In this document: one piece after another, positions 10,401 through 19,129 of the stretch
How the letters are laid out: every line of letters starts with the position of its first letter
Position numbering within the stretch: position 1 is the stretch's first letter
Assembly (NCBI GenBank): GCA_951812795.1
Contig: OX638325.1
Span: 2,070,277-2,134,276, forward strand
Reading direction: 5' to 3'
DNA from: an uncultured Dehalococcoidia bacterium
GTDB taxonomy: Bacteria > Chloroflexota > Dehalococcoidia > Lucifugimonadales > Lucifugimonadaceae
Length of the DNA: 64,000 nucleotides
Made by a program: the position numbers and the translations under genes
The notes under the pieces: generated by a model
Told to the model about the DNA's origin: nothing
The model's database searches: none
The model's input: the letters and a program-made list of their open reading frames with translations, nothing else

Positions 10401-10812
10401 CATCAGCATTGTCTCAATCGTTATGGCCGGCATCGCCGCTGCCTTTGGCTACCTGACCTATCTCGCCGCTCACGAAGTCCGAACCCGCCGTGAATCGGCG
10501 CTCCTGTCGGCAATGGGGATGAAAACAACCTCGTTCGGCCGGCTGGTAATGATCGAACACGCATTGGTCGCGCTACTCGGCATCGGCATCGGAGTCGTCA
10601 GCGGATGGTATGTAAGCCGAATCGCCGTCAGCAGCCTGACCTTTACCCAGTCCGGCGGGGAACTGTTACCGCCGTTTGTGATGCAGACCAACTGGATACC
10701 GGTCGCCGCATTGGCCACCGTGATTATCGGCTCGACGTTGGTCGCCGTATACCGGATCATGCGGCAGTATCGTTCATTGCCCATACACGAACTCACCCGC
10801 GACGCCAACTGA
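7486..10812 (+). CDS. Large FtsX-type ABC transporter permease (first)
   Basis: Membrane subunit of an ABC system of the MacB/LolC/FtsX class, which moves or releases substrates at the outer face of the membrane by mechanotransmission. About 1108 residues: an N-terminal membrane helix (LLIGAFVGSLITATVIAGA), a long extracytoplasmic domain, a central bundle of membrane helices (residues ~325-580), a second extracytoplasmic domain (~585-955) and a C-terminal helix group with AGIAAAFGYLTYLAAHEV. This is the double-FtsX-domain architecture. The start is uncertain: TTG 7486 opens the frame, but alignment of the first helix with the next permease and a GGAGGG at 7508-7513 favour a CTG at 7522. The second permease starts 10 bp after the stop. 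Substrate unknown. Confidence 0.82.
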   Translation: MAAPLWVWREFPLNFVRFTLRRVSGEATLLIGAFVGSLITATVIAGAPVYLRTLEQAGVEDTIESVSTTYQHLQINTSWLPLEAGKSVEANEVIAAAQEEYLDGAITGSTALIKTRRANWGKEGEGLRRHNEASRAMFLSVTGVNERIVYIVGQAPSGHVFYEDGIPTVEAALVWDRASRFDIRVGDVIDTVPEVRGIGLVKVHITGIFTVSDASDEFWVGLSDPIVRPLPIVDGRESPIVLLIEPSVMLDTIAEANAGLPANFGWHLFVNSDYFKELTLNEAIERLTDFEDRIAIEITRADVLTVLETRLQSLQRRMLFARIPMLLLAALAITSIAYYLFMVAGIIARRRAPETSRLRSRGITVLQVIRSYAIESVIIAGVPALIAPLIGIGLVATLGLLPAYRSVSDSLFLSVEFAWQSWIWSIGAGLAVFAILLLPAILGTRRGIIDQFQSEARPDRPPFFQRYYLDLIFLVIGSLVWWELTTRGSVIASTREGENSADITLLFSPAIFLLVVSLLFMRLFPILAQIVAFIGARLPSVEVTLGLWRLRRSPYWYVWPVLLLVLVSGLGVVSGTLASTLARSTEEQILYESGADFRFIPNTAPSSEVVAQSREIDGVINATEAFRASGRFGTTSLGFPFNLLAVDSHRFAETAWFRDDFSETEFQELTSKIAVDVKPEPIYLPADTVKLGAWAKSEPRVENLFLWLVIKDAKGRSRTVTLGQIESEWTHQTAEMSSPLTNSAELVSVQTFMQAGPDGAVPTVAYFDDVYAENSLGERTILVDFDQFGEWTGMPTSNGLDVIFGIDDEPPGLTVEVPGDAGASVARVEMDRGNDQGVRGIYRTATGEPLPVIASDAFLFETNTGVGSQFIVQINGGYVPVEIKDTVAFFPTLDPDRAPFLVANVDSTIDFLELRGLTAQRANEVFVSIDPDMHDSVLRDMRDLLGFSTYTDRASLLEASTVDPLVVAGWRGISIVSIVMAGIAAAFGYLTYLAAHEVRTRRESALLSAMGMKTTSFGRLVMIEHALVALLGIGIGVVSGWYVSRIAVSSLTFTQSGGELLPPFVMQTNWIPVAALATVIIGSTLVAVYRIMRQYRSLPIHELTRDAN

Positions 10813-10822
10813 CACTCCGACG

Positions 10823-13800
10823 ATGCGCAACACGGTACAGCTCATGCTCAAACGGACAATCGCCAATTGGCGGTTGCTCTCTGCGGTTATCATCGGCTCG
10901 GTCCTCGCCGGAACGATAATGTCCGCGACCGTCGTCTACTTCGAGTCGCTGCGGGACATCGCCCTCCAGAAGGAGTTGGCAGACCAGAACCCATCTGACC
11001 TAGACATCCTGATCGAAGCAGACCAGACGCCGATCAACAACGAGACGCACGCCGAAATCACCAGCTCCATGGAGTCGTTGTTGCTCGGGCGAATGGGGCA
11101 GTTCACCACCGATTACGAACGTGCTATGCGAAGTTGGACCTTCTTCGTCGATGAACCGCCGGAGCTCGTCCCTTTGGGCGAATGTCCATGTCGGCCAACG
11201 GTCGCGGAGCCTGACGCATTCACTTCAGATGAACAACCACTCATCGAGTGCGATTGCCGTCGAATTCAGTGTATGACAGTGCCCGATGGCCCACAGGTCA
11301 TCAATGTCGTGGAGGGGCGTTACCCGGAGATCGATGCCCAGCCGTCGCCCGGCTCTGATCTAACCGTTGAAGCCCTGCTCGATGAAGAATCGGTCGAAGA
11401 ATTCGGATTGCAACTCGGCGACGTAATACCAGCCCGTCCACACTGGGACGAGGAGCAAATCAACGTCAATGTCCGACTCACCGGCATATATCAGCGGTCG
11501 GATCCAGACGCTCCCGAATGGCGCATCTTCGACCAAGCATTCGGCTCTCGCAGCAACACGTTGCAGATTGCACAGTTCGTGTTGCCGCAGCAATCGATGC
11601 TCGAAGCTTTGGGAGTCTACTTTCCGAACATGGGAGCCGAGTATGCATGGTTCCTAGACGTTGAGCCGACTTCAATTCACGCCACCGACACTCAACTAAT
11701 CCGCCAAACGCTCGAACTAACCGCAAATGAACTCCGCTCGCAGGTGGACGGTTTCGTTCTCGATACCGAACTCGACAAGACTTTCCTCCGTTACGAGGTC
11801 GAGCTGTTCTTCAATCGACTGCCGATGTTCATCGTACTCATCCTCATCGTCCTAGTCGTCGTTTACTACACGGCAACGCTCGCCGGGCTCCTCATCGAAG
11901 CCCAATCAGCAGACGTTGCGCTGCTCAGAGGTCGAGGCACGACGTCCCGACAGCTTTTATTGATGTTCGCCGTGGAAACGTTCATCATCGCCGCTTTTGC
12001 CATCGTGGCCGGACCCTTCCTTGCCACTTGGGGCGTCTCATTCTTGGGCACCTTACCCTTCTTCGGCGAACTCAACGGAGGCGAGGCATTACCCGTAAAC
12101 CTGACCCGCAGCGTCTACGTCATGGCGGGAATCGGAGCCGTCATGATCGTCATCGCGCTGATGATTCCTGCAATGCGCGTCACCCAACAAGGGGTCTTAA
12201 CCGAGCGCGCCGGACGAACCAGACCGCAACGACTCGCGTTCATCCAGCGTTACTACCTCGATCTCGGATTCCTCGCAGTCGTACTGTTCCTCTTCTGGCA
12301 ACTGACTCGCCAAGGCTCATTCGTAGCAACCAATCTCTTCGGCGAAAATACGGTAAACCAGGTGATCTTGGCCGTTCCCGCCTTGTTCCTCGTCGCCGCT
12401 GGTATCGTTTTGCTGCGGGTATTCCCGATGATGATGGATCTTTTGGGGCGGGCATTGACAACCGGGATCGCATCTCGGATCATTTCGCCAGCGGTAGTGC
12501 TCGGCATCTGGCAGATGGCGCGCAACCCGGCTCACTACTCCAGAGTTTCACTCCTGCTGATCTTGACCGCCGGATTGGGAGTTTTTGCCGCCAGCTTCGC
12601 CGCCACGCTTGAGCGAAGCGCACACGACCAGATCCTTTATGGGACTGGCGGCGACATCCGCGTCCCTGGAATCTCGAATCGACCTGGAGGTCGATCATTC
12701 AACCTAGAAGAAGACCTCCTCGACGTAAAAGGCATCGAAGACGCCAGCGTCATCTACCGACTTCGTGGTTCGATAACTGCTGGCTTCAACTTCGACCAAT
12801 TCTCTGTTCTCGCCGTTGACCCAGATAAGATCGGCGACATTGCTTGGCACCGTCGAGAATTCTCTAGAAATGGCTACGAGGAGACCTTCCAAGCCATCGC
12901 GTTCGAATCGGACGAGGGTATTCCGCTTCCCGAAGATGCCCGTTTCCTGACCGCCCGCGTCAAACCGCTATTCCCAATGCCTGAAGTCCGGTTCGTCGCT
13001 CGCCTCAGCGACGCCAACGACCGGTTTTACAGCATCGACCTCGGAACCCTCTTGCCCGAATCGCGTTCTCGCCAGCGATTCCCCTGCGCGCTCGAGTTCG
13101 CGGACCCCGAGAACGATGAACTTCCTCTACCGTCGTGGTGCCGGATCGGTACATCTCTGCAACCCGCACCTTTCGGGCGAGAACGCGTGCTGCTTCCAGT
13201 TGGGCCCCTGAAACTGCACTCCATCGGGGTTGCAACTTTTGATGGTGGACTCCGTAGCGGTGCGTTCGACATTGATGACATCTCCACGATCAGCAACGAC
13301 GGTACCAAAATGCACCGCATCGAGTTTTTCGACGGGCAATCCGATTACACCTGGAATCTGATGCGACCCACGCGAGAATCGTTCGCCGACACGTTCGATC
13401 CCTCGCCGCTTCCCGCTGATGAAGCGGAAAACCTCGGCATCATGCGAGTCCGATGGGCGGCCGGACAGCTAAACGAGTTTCGCGGCATCTCTTCCGGCAA
13501 CACGATTGAGAACATCCCGGTCCTAGCCAGCGAGAGCTTGCTCGACAAGATCGGTGCCCGGGTAGGGGAGACCATAAATGTGTCGATCGACAGCGAGCGA
13601 ACTTCCCTCGATGTCGTTGACATCATCGACTACTTCCCGACGCTGAATCCGGAGGAGAGCAGCTTTGTCATCATGGACTACGAAGCGGCGCACACTCTCG
13701 TCAATGCCCGTCGATACAGCGGCGAACGCGTCGCCAACGAAGCTTGGTTGAGCACCGAGGCCGGGATACCGTCGATCGAGCAACTCGAGTTGATTAAGGA

Positions 13801-14368
13801 CGAAGCTGATGGGGCAACGCCTCGCTACACGGCGACATCAAGCGTGCAGCGCAACATAGAACTTCTGCGTCTCAGATCCGGTCCGATCGCCGACCGTCTT
13901 GCGCTGTTGGCCGGTGTGAGCGTCGACCCTCTAGTATCCGAAGGTTGGCGAGCGCTTCTTGGTGTCGCATTCGTTACCGTACTCATCGTCAGTGCAATCG
14001 GGTTCGTCGTCCACACCCGCGTCGCGTTCCGCCGACGCCTCGCCGAGTTCGCCCTCCTGCGGACCATCGGCCTCTCGATGCGTCAACTGCTGATGCTCAT
14101 CCTCATCGAACAGCTAATCGTCATCGGCGTCGCAATATCCATCGGCATCTTTATGGGAACCCGACTGGGCGACACCATCATTCCGTACCTTGCCCGCTCC
14201 GGCCAAGACGCCAACGTCGTGCCGCCCATGACGCTTGAAATATACTGGACGGGGTTCGCGACAACGTTCGGCCTGCTCGCAGTCGTCTTCGCGATAGTCA
14301 TCGCAGTCAGCCTTATCTCCGTCTACAACATGGCCATCCACCGCGTCATGCGCATCGGGGAAGCATAG
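10823..14368 (+). CDS. Large FtsX-type ABC transporter permease (second) with cysteine cluster
   Basis: Paralogue of the preceding permease, 1181 residues with the same double-FtsX layout: N-terminal helix (LLSAVIIGSVLAGTIM), outer domain, central helices from about residue 335, second outer domain, and terminal helices ending near ISLISVYN-like residues. Both permeases share FIQRYYLDL/FFQRYYLDL between the halves, evidence of common origin. A feature absent from the first permease is a cysteine group in the first outer domain: C121, C123, C143, C145 and C150, as CPC ... CDC-x4-C. That could bind a metal or form disulfides. The pair probably forms a heterodimer driven by the two ATPases encoded next. 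Confidence 0.85.
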   Translation: MRNTVQLMLKRTIANWRLLSAVIIGSVLAGTIMSATVVYFESLRDIALQKELADQNPSDLDILIEADQTPINNETHAEITSSMESLLLGRMGQFTTDYERAMRSWTFFVDEPPELVPLGECPCRPTVAEPDAFTSDEQPLIECDCRRIQCMTVPDGPQVINVVEGRYPEIDAQPSPGSDLTVEALLDEESVEEFGLQLGDVIPARPHWDEEQINVNVRLTGIYQRSDPDAPEWRIFDQAFGSRSNTLQIAQFVLPQQSMLEALGVYFPNMGAEYAWFLDVEPTSIHATDTQLIRQTLELTANELRSQVDGFVLDTELDKTFLRYEVELFFNRLPMFIVLILIVLVVVYYTATLAGLLIEAQSADVALLRGRGTTSRQLLLMFAVETFIIAAFAIVAGPFLATWGVSFLGTLPFFGELNGGEALPVNLTRSVYVMAGIGAVMIVIALMIPAMRVTQQGVLTERAGRTRPQRLAFIQRYYLDLGFLAVVLFLFWQLTRQGSFVATNLFGENTVNQVILAVPALFLVAAGIVLLRVFPMMMDLLGRALTTGIASRIISPAVVLGIWQMARNPAHYSRVSLLLILTAGLGVFAASFAATLERSAHDQILYGTGGDIRVPGISNRPGGRSFNLEEDLLDVKGIEDASVIYRLRGSITAGFNFDQFSVLAVDPDKIGDIAWHRREFSRNGYEETFQAIAFESDEGIPLPEDARFLTARVKPLFPMPEVRFVARLSDANDRFYSIDLGTLLPESRSRQRFPCALEFADPENDELPLPSWCRIGTSLQPAPFGRERVLLPVGPLKLHSIGVATFDGGLRSGAFDIDDISTISNDGTKMHRIEFFDGQSDYTWNLMRPTRESFADTFDPSPLPADEAENLGIMRVRWAAGQLNEFRGISSGNTIENIPVLASESLLDKIGARVGETINVSIDSERTSLDVVDIIDYFPTLNPEESSFVIMDYEAAHTLVNARRYSGERVANEAWLSTEAGIPSIEQLELIKDEADGATPRYTATSSVQRNIELLRLRSGPIADRLALLAGVSVDPLVSEGWRALLGVAFVTVLIVSAIGFVVHTRVAFRRRLAEFALLRTIGLSMRQLLMLILIEQLIVIGVAISIGIFMGTRLGDTIIPYLARSGQDANVVPPMTLEIYWTGFATTFGLLAVVFAIVIAVSLISVYNMAIHRVMRIGEA

Positions 14369-14396
14369 ACCCAATCACAACCCGGAGAGACAAGAC

Positions 14397-15278
14397 TTGG
14401 AAGCGACGACACGCCAGGAGTACATTACTTGCAGCGGCCTTTACAAAATCTACAAAGCCGCCGGATTAGAAGTCGTCGCCCTCAGAGGGCTTGAATTGAC
14501 CGTTTACGACGGCGAGATTATCGCCATCGTCGGAGCCTCAGGTTCCGGCAAATCGACGCTCCTAAACATCCTCGCCGGTTACGATTCGCCCTCCGCTGGC
14601 ACCGCGCGCGTCGGAGAATACGATCTCCTCCATATGACCAACAAAGAGGTCGTAAACTACCGCCGCCACGAAGTCGGGTTCATCTGGCAGGAGACTTCGC
14701 GCAATCTCTTTCCGTACCTGACCTCAGCCGAAAATGTCGAGTTGCCGATGGTGCTCACCGGCGTTTCACAAACGGCACGAACCGAGCGCGCCCAAGAGCT
14801 CCTCGAAATCGTCGGGCTTGGCCATCGCCTAGGACACAAACCCGAGCAGCTTTCCGGCGGTGAACAGCAACGCGTCGCCATCGCCGTAAGCCTCGCAAAC
14901 CAACCGCCGCTGCTACTGGCCGACGAACCAACGGGCGAGTTGGATGACCTCACCGGACAGGAGATCCTGGATCTCTTCAACGAGGTCAACCAACAACTCG
15001 GCACCACAATCGTTATCGTGACCCACGACCCCGCGGTCGCCACGAGCGTCGGGCGCGCGATCACCATCCGCGACGGCAAGACCAGCACCGAGACTACCCG
15101 CACCATCTCGTTCCAACGTCGGGTAGGCGGGTCGGCGTCCGACACCGAAGAGTTCCTCATCGTTGATTCGACCGGCGCCGTCCAGATCCCTCGAGAAATG
15201 CTAGATCAACTAGACATCAACCGCCGCGTACGAGTTGGCGTCGATGAAGGAAAGGTGACGCTTGAATCAGGAGAATGA
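14397..15278 (+). CDS. ABC transporter ATP-binding protein with AbrB-like C-terminal tail
   Basis: LolD/MacB-type ATPase. Walker A GASGSGKST near residue 46, Q-loop FIWQE, signature LSGGEQQR near 151 and Walker B LLLADEPTGELD near 171-182 are all intact, followed by the H-loop THD. The last ~41 residues (from about 253) are an extension beginning LIVDSTGAVQIPREML that resembles the swapped-hairpin AbrB/MazE fold (a D-x-x-G-x-x-x-I-P core). This may mediate dimerisation or bind DNA. TTG 14397 is the start, with GGAGAG upstream. The gene lies 28 bp after the second permease and overlaps the next ATPase by 17 bp, so it is clearly operonic. Confidence 0.9.
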   Translation: MEATTRQEYITCSGLYKIYKAAGLEVVALRGLELTVYDGEIIAIVGASGSGKSTLLNILAGYDSPSAGTARVGEYDLLHMTNKEVVNYRRHEVGFIWQETSRNLFPYLTSAENVELPMVLTGVSQTARTERAQELLEIVGLGHRLGHKPEQLSGGEQQRVAIAVSLANQPPLLLADEPTGELDDLTGQEILDLFNEVNQQLGTTIVIVTHDPAVATSVGRAITIRDGKTSTETTRTISFQRRVGGSASDTEEFLIVDSTGAVQIPREMLDQLDINRRVRVGVDEGKVTLESGE

Positions 15279-15981
15279 TCACAGCAACGGTGCCCCGACC
15301 ATCGAGGCGCTGGAAGTCACTCGTACCTTCCAACTAGCGGGTGAAGACGTAGTCGCGGTCAAGCAATTGACCTTCAACGTCCACCATGGACAGTTCGTCG
15401 CCCTTGTAGGCCGTTCCGGCTCCGGCAAGACGACCTTGCTAAACCTTTTGGGCGGTCTCGACCACCCGAACACCGGTCAGGTACTTTTTGAAGGCCGAGA
15501 TATGGCCAAATTCACCGAGAAAGACTTCATCGAACTGCGTCGCAACCGCATCGGCGTCGTCTTCCAATCCTTCGCGTTACTCCCACTGCTCTCCGCGTAC
15601 GAGAACGTAGAACTCCCGATGCGTATCGCTGGCCTATCCGCACGCGAACGCTCCGAACGTACTAACGACGCCCTTGAAATGGTCGCGCTCACCCGTCGTG
15701 CCCGGCACCGCCCCTACGAACTCTCCGGCGGAGAACAGCAACGCGTATCCATTGCCCGCGCCATCGCCATGCGCCCCGACATCGTCCTCGCCGACGAACC
15801 TACCGGCGAACTCGACTCCAACAACGCACAATCCATATTCGGACTCTTCCGAGAAATGGTCACCGACCAAGGCATGTCCGTCGTCGCCACCACTCACGAT
15901 CACACCCTCCTAGACATGGCCGACCGCATCTACACCATGCAAGACGGTGAGATGCAACTAACCGAGGACCGGTTGATCTGA
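15262..15981 (+). CDS. ABC transporter ATP-binding protein (second)
   Basis: 239-residue ATPase of the LolD/MacB class, last gene of the ABC operon. Motifs: Walker A GRSGSGKTT near residue 50, Q-loop VFQSFALLPLLSAYENVELP, signature LSGGEQQR, Walker B IVLADEPTGELD, and H-loop ATTHDH. The TTG at 15262 lies inside the end of the previous gene (17-bp overlap). An ATG at 15275 is out of frame, so TTG is the only sensible start; GGAAAGG lies just upstream. Two different ATPases with two different permeases suggest a fully heteromeric transporter. It lacks the AbrB-like tail of its partner. Confidence 0.9.
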   Translation: MNQENDHSNGAPTIEALEVTRTFQLAGEDVVAVKQLTFNVHHGQFVALVGRSGSGKTTLLNLLGGLDHPNTGQVLFEGRDMAKFTEKDFIELRRNRIGVVFQSFALLPLLSAYENVELPMRIAGLSARERSERTNDALEMVALTRRARHRPYELSGGEQQRVSIARAIAMRPDIVLADEPTGELDSNNAQSIFGLFREMVTDQGMSVVATTHDHTLLDMADRIYTMQDGEMQLTEDRLI

Positions 15982-15996
15982 GACCCCCACCTCCAT

Positions 15997-16059
15997 CCCC
16001 CTTTTTTGATACAAAAGGGGGACGCGTCGAGCGGAACGATACGCCGGGGGTTCATACAG
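15997..16059. repeat. Intergenic repeat, hairpin-plus-tail type, copy 1
   Basis: A C5-T-run / A-run-G5 hairpin (15997-16021, imperfect here) is followed by the conserved tail ACGCGTCGAGCGG ... CGCCGGGGGTTCATACAG. The same unit recurs before most genes of the downstream surface-protein array (near 19130, 22432, 28577, 31671). It lies 16 bp after the ABC operon stop and could also terminate that transcript. No coding capacity is seen in 15982-16328. Confidence 0.75.
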
Positions 16060-16085
16060 CGCCGCAGCCCCTCTATGCCCCGATC

Positions 16086-16165
16086 CCCCTCACCCTAACC
16101 CTCTCCCACGGAGGGGAGAGGGGACTTCCTGCTTGCCTCCATATTGCTTCCCCTCTCATCGGGGT
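16086..16165. repeat. CCCTCACCCTAACCCTCTCCC-type palindromic repeat
   Basis: The motif CCCTCACCCTAACCCTCTCC is followed by GGAGGGGAGAGGGG and by CCCCTCTCATCGGGG, giving nested hairpins. It is a REP-like element. Related copies occur near 18996, 22301, 25364, 28486, 31545, 37937 and 49437. Confidence 0.75.
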
Positions 16166-16273
16166 GATCGCCGCCAGAGTGGGCGGTTTTATGTTGATAT
16201 TAGGCGGTCACAAATTGATACGATGTAATGGGTGAGTCGAGACGGCGCGCTCAGGCTTCGATTCACGCGTGCT

Positions 16274-16297
16274 TCAAAACCCTTGACGACGGACTGA
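16274..16297 (+). promoter_or_regulatory. Conserved leader hairpin of surface-protein gene 1
   Basis: TCA/TGA outer pairs, an AAA/AC internal loop, an inner stem (here CCC/CGG, one pair broken) and the apical loop TTGACGA. It ends 31 nt before the TTG start. All six array genes carry an equivalent at this distance. Confidence 0.45.
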
Positions 16298-16328
16298 CGG
16301 CAACCTAGGCTTTCAAAGGAAACACAAC

Positions 16329-19016
16329 TTGATGAAATCCCCTAAATCGCTGATCAGGTTCAGGAACGCGGCGCGCGCGATGCTTGCTATGTCGGCAATC
16401 TTTGCCGTCGTCATAAGTGCTGTAACGATTACACATGGTCCAGCGTCCGCGCAGGCTGATCTGCCCATCACGGTGTCTATTTCTTCAGACGCAACCGACG
16501 ACACCGTCACCGAAGGCATCAGTGTGACGTTCACGGTTACTTTGGGCGATGATGTTCCCGCAGGAGGTACGAATGCGGACATCACCGTTCCGATTATCGT
16601 TGGTGACGAGGACGAAGATACCGCCACGAAGGGCGAAGACACCTCAACCGGGGATTACAACGTAGCCGCTACTGAAGTCACTTTCGCTACGGCTAGCGCC
16701 GCGGGAGCGACTCAGACCTTTAACATGACGACTCGTGATGACACTGACGTCGAATTCGCTAAAACCGTTACGGTCGCCTTGGACACATCCGGCGATGATG
16801 TCGTAGCAGGGACAATGACTTCGATTACGACCACCATCACGGACAATGACAACGAGAATCCCACGGGTACGGTCTACATGAATGTCGTCGAAATTGACGA
16901 AGATGGCAAACCCATTGTCGACGAAGATGGCAAACCAATTGTCCTTGGCGACTTCGATGCTGATGGAAATACGGACGAGGACTTCGTGCCCAAGGTTGGA
17001 CACGGCCTTTTCGCCGACACTTCGGCGATTTACGACGGCAACAATGATGAGAACGAAGCGCTGGATTTCACGTATGAATGGGCACGTATAGACGGCGATG
17101 AAGACGTCCCTATCGATCCAGGATATCCGCCGAGTATGCTCGTCCTCACAGAAGAAATGGTCGGCGGTAAGGTTACGGTGTACGTCTCGTCGTCCGACCG
17201 GTACCGCAACGGTAACGACATACCTTACCTTTTGGGCGAAATAAGTCCGGAAGAATCATCAACAATCGCCTACGACGTGGCCAAGCCCTTCATCATCGTG
17301 GGCGCGCTGGACGAAGACGACGAGCGAATTGAACCGGGCGTTGTTCTGACAGCCGATACATCTGGTCTGTTCGATGCGAACAACCTTCTTGTTAACGATC
17401 GAGGCACGCCAGAAACGACCGGTAACGAACCGGCGGCCACCATTCTGGATACTGCCGTTACGCTTACATGGCACCGGGATGGTTTTCCGATCGAGGAGTG
17501 TGACTCTAGCGGTGTCCAATCCGAAGACGTGATGTCGGTTTGCGCAGTCACTGCTGATAACTCCACTATTGATAACCCCTATACATACACGTTGACCCAA
17601 GCCGACGTGGGGAAGATCATCACGCTGGTGGCGAGTTACGAATTCAAAGCAGCCGCTCCTCCTGTAGATGCCGAAATTCGCACGATCCCCAGCGAAAACA
17701 TGGACCCCGTCTACGTGTTCAGCCCGAACAAGCCGACCGGCATGCCTACGATCAGCGGCATCGGACAGGTGGGGCGGACTTTGACGGTCAGCACTGACGG
17801 CATCGAGGATGCTGATGGACTTTCTGCCCCGATGTTCCGCTACCAGTGGCTGCGCGGTGGCGAGCCAATCGCGGGCGCGGTTTTCAGCTCCTACACCTTG
17901 ACCGGCGCCGACGTCGGCGAGATGATCTCGGTGGTGGTCAGCTTCGTTGACGACGTCGCGGGATTGGAAACGATCCTGAGCGCCGAGACGCTGCCGATCG
18001 TGGCATCGCCGGGCAAGATATCCCGCATCGAGCCGGCGATCGTCGGCGTCACGGTCTCCGGCGGCGACAGTGTCACGCTGTCCGTCGACGTCTACGGTCG
18101 GCAGGACGCCAAGGACAACGGTCTTTCCGGCACCTTCACGTGGACGGTGGACGACGAGGCTGACGGCGACCTCGGATCAGGTCGCGAGGCGATGTTCACG
18201 GCACCTGACGATCCGGGCCGCTACACGGTGGCGGCGTCGCTCGAGGCTGTAGACTGCTACGACGAAGATGACGATGAGGCGTGCACGGCCGAGTTCACGA
18301 TCATAGTGCGCCGACCTTCGGCTCCGCAACCGCCTGAAGATACACCGGCCAATCCTCCGGGGGCCATCCCGGGGATCTTGGCGGATGCCGACGGCAACCA
18401 GTACGAAGTGTTCACGCCTGAAGAAGGCGGCACGTTCGACGGTGGCGAAGGCTACTCGATCAACGTCCCATCCGGCGCAGTCCCGAACGGCGAGTTCATC
18501 GGCGTCCGCATGTCTGACGACGGCGCGGCTTCGAATGCCGGCATGACGCACCAGCGCTACACGCTGGGCGGCAACATGTACGGTTTGCATGCGGTCGACG
18601 CTTCAGGCGCGGCGATCAGCCGCTACGTCTTGGAAACCCCGGCGGAGGTCTGTGTACCGCTCCCGGCTTCCTTGCGGACGAACATCTCCGGCCTGTCGCT
18701 GGCGGCGATCAACAGCGACGGCTCACTGACGATCCTCGCCGCGCAGGTGCGGATAAGCGATGCCGGCACGATGGTGTGCGGCGGTCTGAGCAGCCTGCCA
18801 GCCTCCGTGGCGGTGGGCAGCGCGGGCGCCCCGGATGCCATCCCGACCGCGACGCCGGTTCCTGAGCCGGAACTGCCTCCGACCGGTGGAACATCACCGG
18901 CCTCCGGCAGCTTGGCGCTTTGGACGCTGCTCCTCGGCATCGCCGTGCTTACCCTCGGCAGCGCGCTGGCAATCAGCCGCCGCCGCCCCTTTGTCCCCCG
19001 GTCTCCCTCGCCCTGA
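16329..19016 (+). CDS. Array surface protein 1: Calx-beta/Ig-like protein with LPPTG anchor
   Basis: Predicted exported cell-surface protein, 895 residues. Order: signal peptide (AMLAMSAIFAVVISAV, cleavage near 40); Calx-beta-like domain (~45-175, ending in the characteristic TITDNDNENPTG); a tandem DEDGKPIV pair and a DFDADGNTDED calcium-loop-like motif (~190-220); Ig-like segments, including one with GIGQVGRTLTVST and YQWLRGGEPIAG (~470-565); a further beta domain after SPGKISRIEPAI; a ZU5-like domain (GGTFDGGEGYSINVPSGAVP, ~700); LPPTG at 849-853; a membrane helix; and an Arg-rich end. TTG 16329 is chosen because the same codon position (TTG or GTG) is kept in all six paralogues, 8 nt after AAAGGA. 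The last residues (RSPSP) are encoded by an intergenic repeat. No enzyme motif; adhesion or surface-layer role inferred. Confidence 0.85.
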   Translation: MMKSPKSLIRFRNAARAMLAMSAIFAVVISAVTITHGPASAQADLPITVSISSDATDDTVTEGISVTFTVTLGDDVPAGGTNADITVPIIVGDEDEDTATKGEDTSTGDYNVAATEVTFATASAAGATQTFNMTTRDDTDVEFAKTVTVALDTSGDDVVAGTMTSITTTITDNDNENPTGTVYMNVVEIDEDGKPIVDEDGKPIVLGDFDADGNTDEDFVPKVGHGLFADTSAIYDGNNDENEALDFTYEWARIDGDEDVPIDPGYPPSMLVLTEEMVGGKVTVYVSSSDRYRNGNDIPYLLGEISPEESSTIAYDVAKPFIIVGALDEDDERIEPGVVLTADTSGLFDANNLLVNDRGTPETTGNEPAATILDTAVTLTWHRDGFPIEECDSSGVQSEDVMSVCAVTADNSTIDNPYTYTLTQADVGKIITLVASYEFKAAAPPVDAEIRTIPSENMDPVYVFSPNKPTGMPTISGIGQVGRTLTVSTDGIEDADGLSAPMFRYQWLRGGEPIAGAVFSSYTLTGADVGEMISVVVSFVDDVAGLETILSAETLPIVASPGKISRIEPAIVGVTVSGGDSVTLSVDVYGRQDAKDNGLSGTFTWTVDDEADGDLGSGREAMFTAPDDPGRYTVAASLEAVDCYDEDDDEACTAEFTIIVRRPSAPQPPEDTPANPPGAIPGILADADGNQYEVFTPEEGGTFDGGEGYSINVPSGAVPNGEFIGVRMSDDGAASNAGMTHQRYTLGGNMYGLHAVDASGAAISRYVLETPAEVCVPLPASLRTNISGLSLAAINSDGSLTILAAQVRISDAGTMVCGGLSSLPASVAVGSAGAPDAIPTATPVPEPELPPTGGTSPASGSLALWTLLLGIAVLTLGSALAISRRRPFVPRSPSP

Positions 19017-19109
19017 CCCTCTGCCACGGAGGGGAGAGGGCACTTGTTGCTAGCCCCTCGTTGCTATCCCCTCTCCCTTGATGGGAGAGGGTCTGGGTGA
19101 GGGTGAGCC
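18996..19109. repeat. Palindromic repeat overlapping the 3' end of surface-protein gene 1
   Basis: TCGCCCTGACCCTCTGCCAC, then GGAGGGGAGAGGG, CCCCTCTCCC and GATGGGAGAGGGTCTGGGTG. The TGA inside the repeat is the stop of the preceding gene. The gene's original tail appears to have been replaced. Confidence 0.75.
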
Positions 19110-19129
19110 GGTGACGCCCCCCTCACCCT

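Noticed and set aside
16274..16320. Leader of the surface-protein genes as a guanidine-II (mini-ykkC) or c-di-GMP-I riboswitch
   Set aside because: ACGA and ACGG occur, but only one proper hairpin forms and the second ACGR is absent in genes 3, 4 and 6; the c-di-GMP core and tetraloop-receptor helix are not present.
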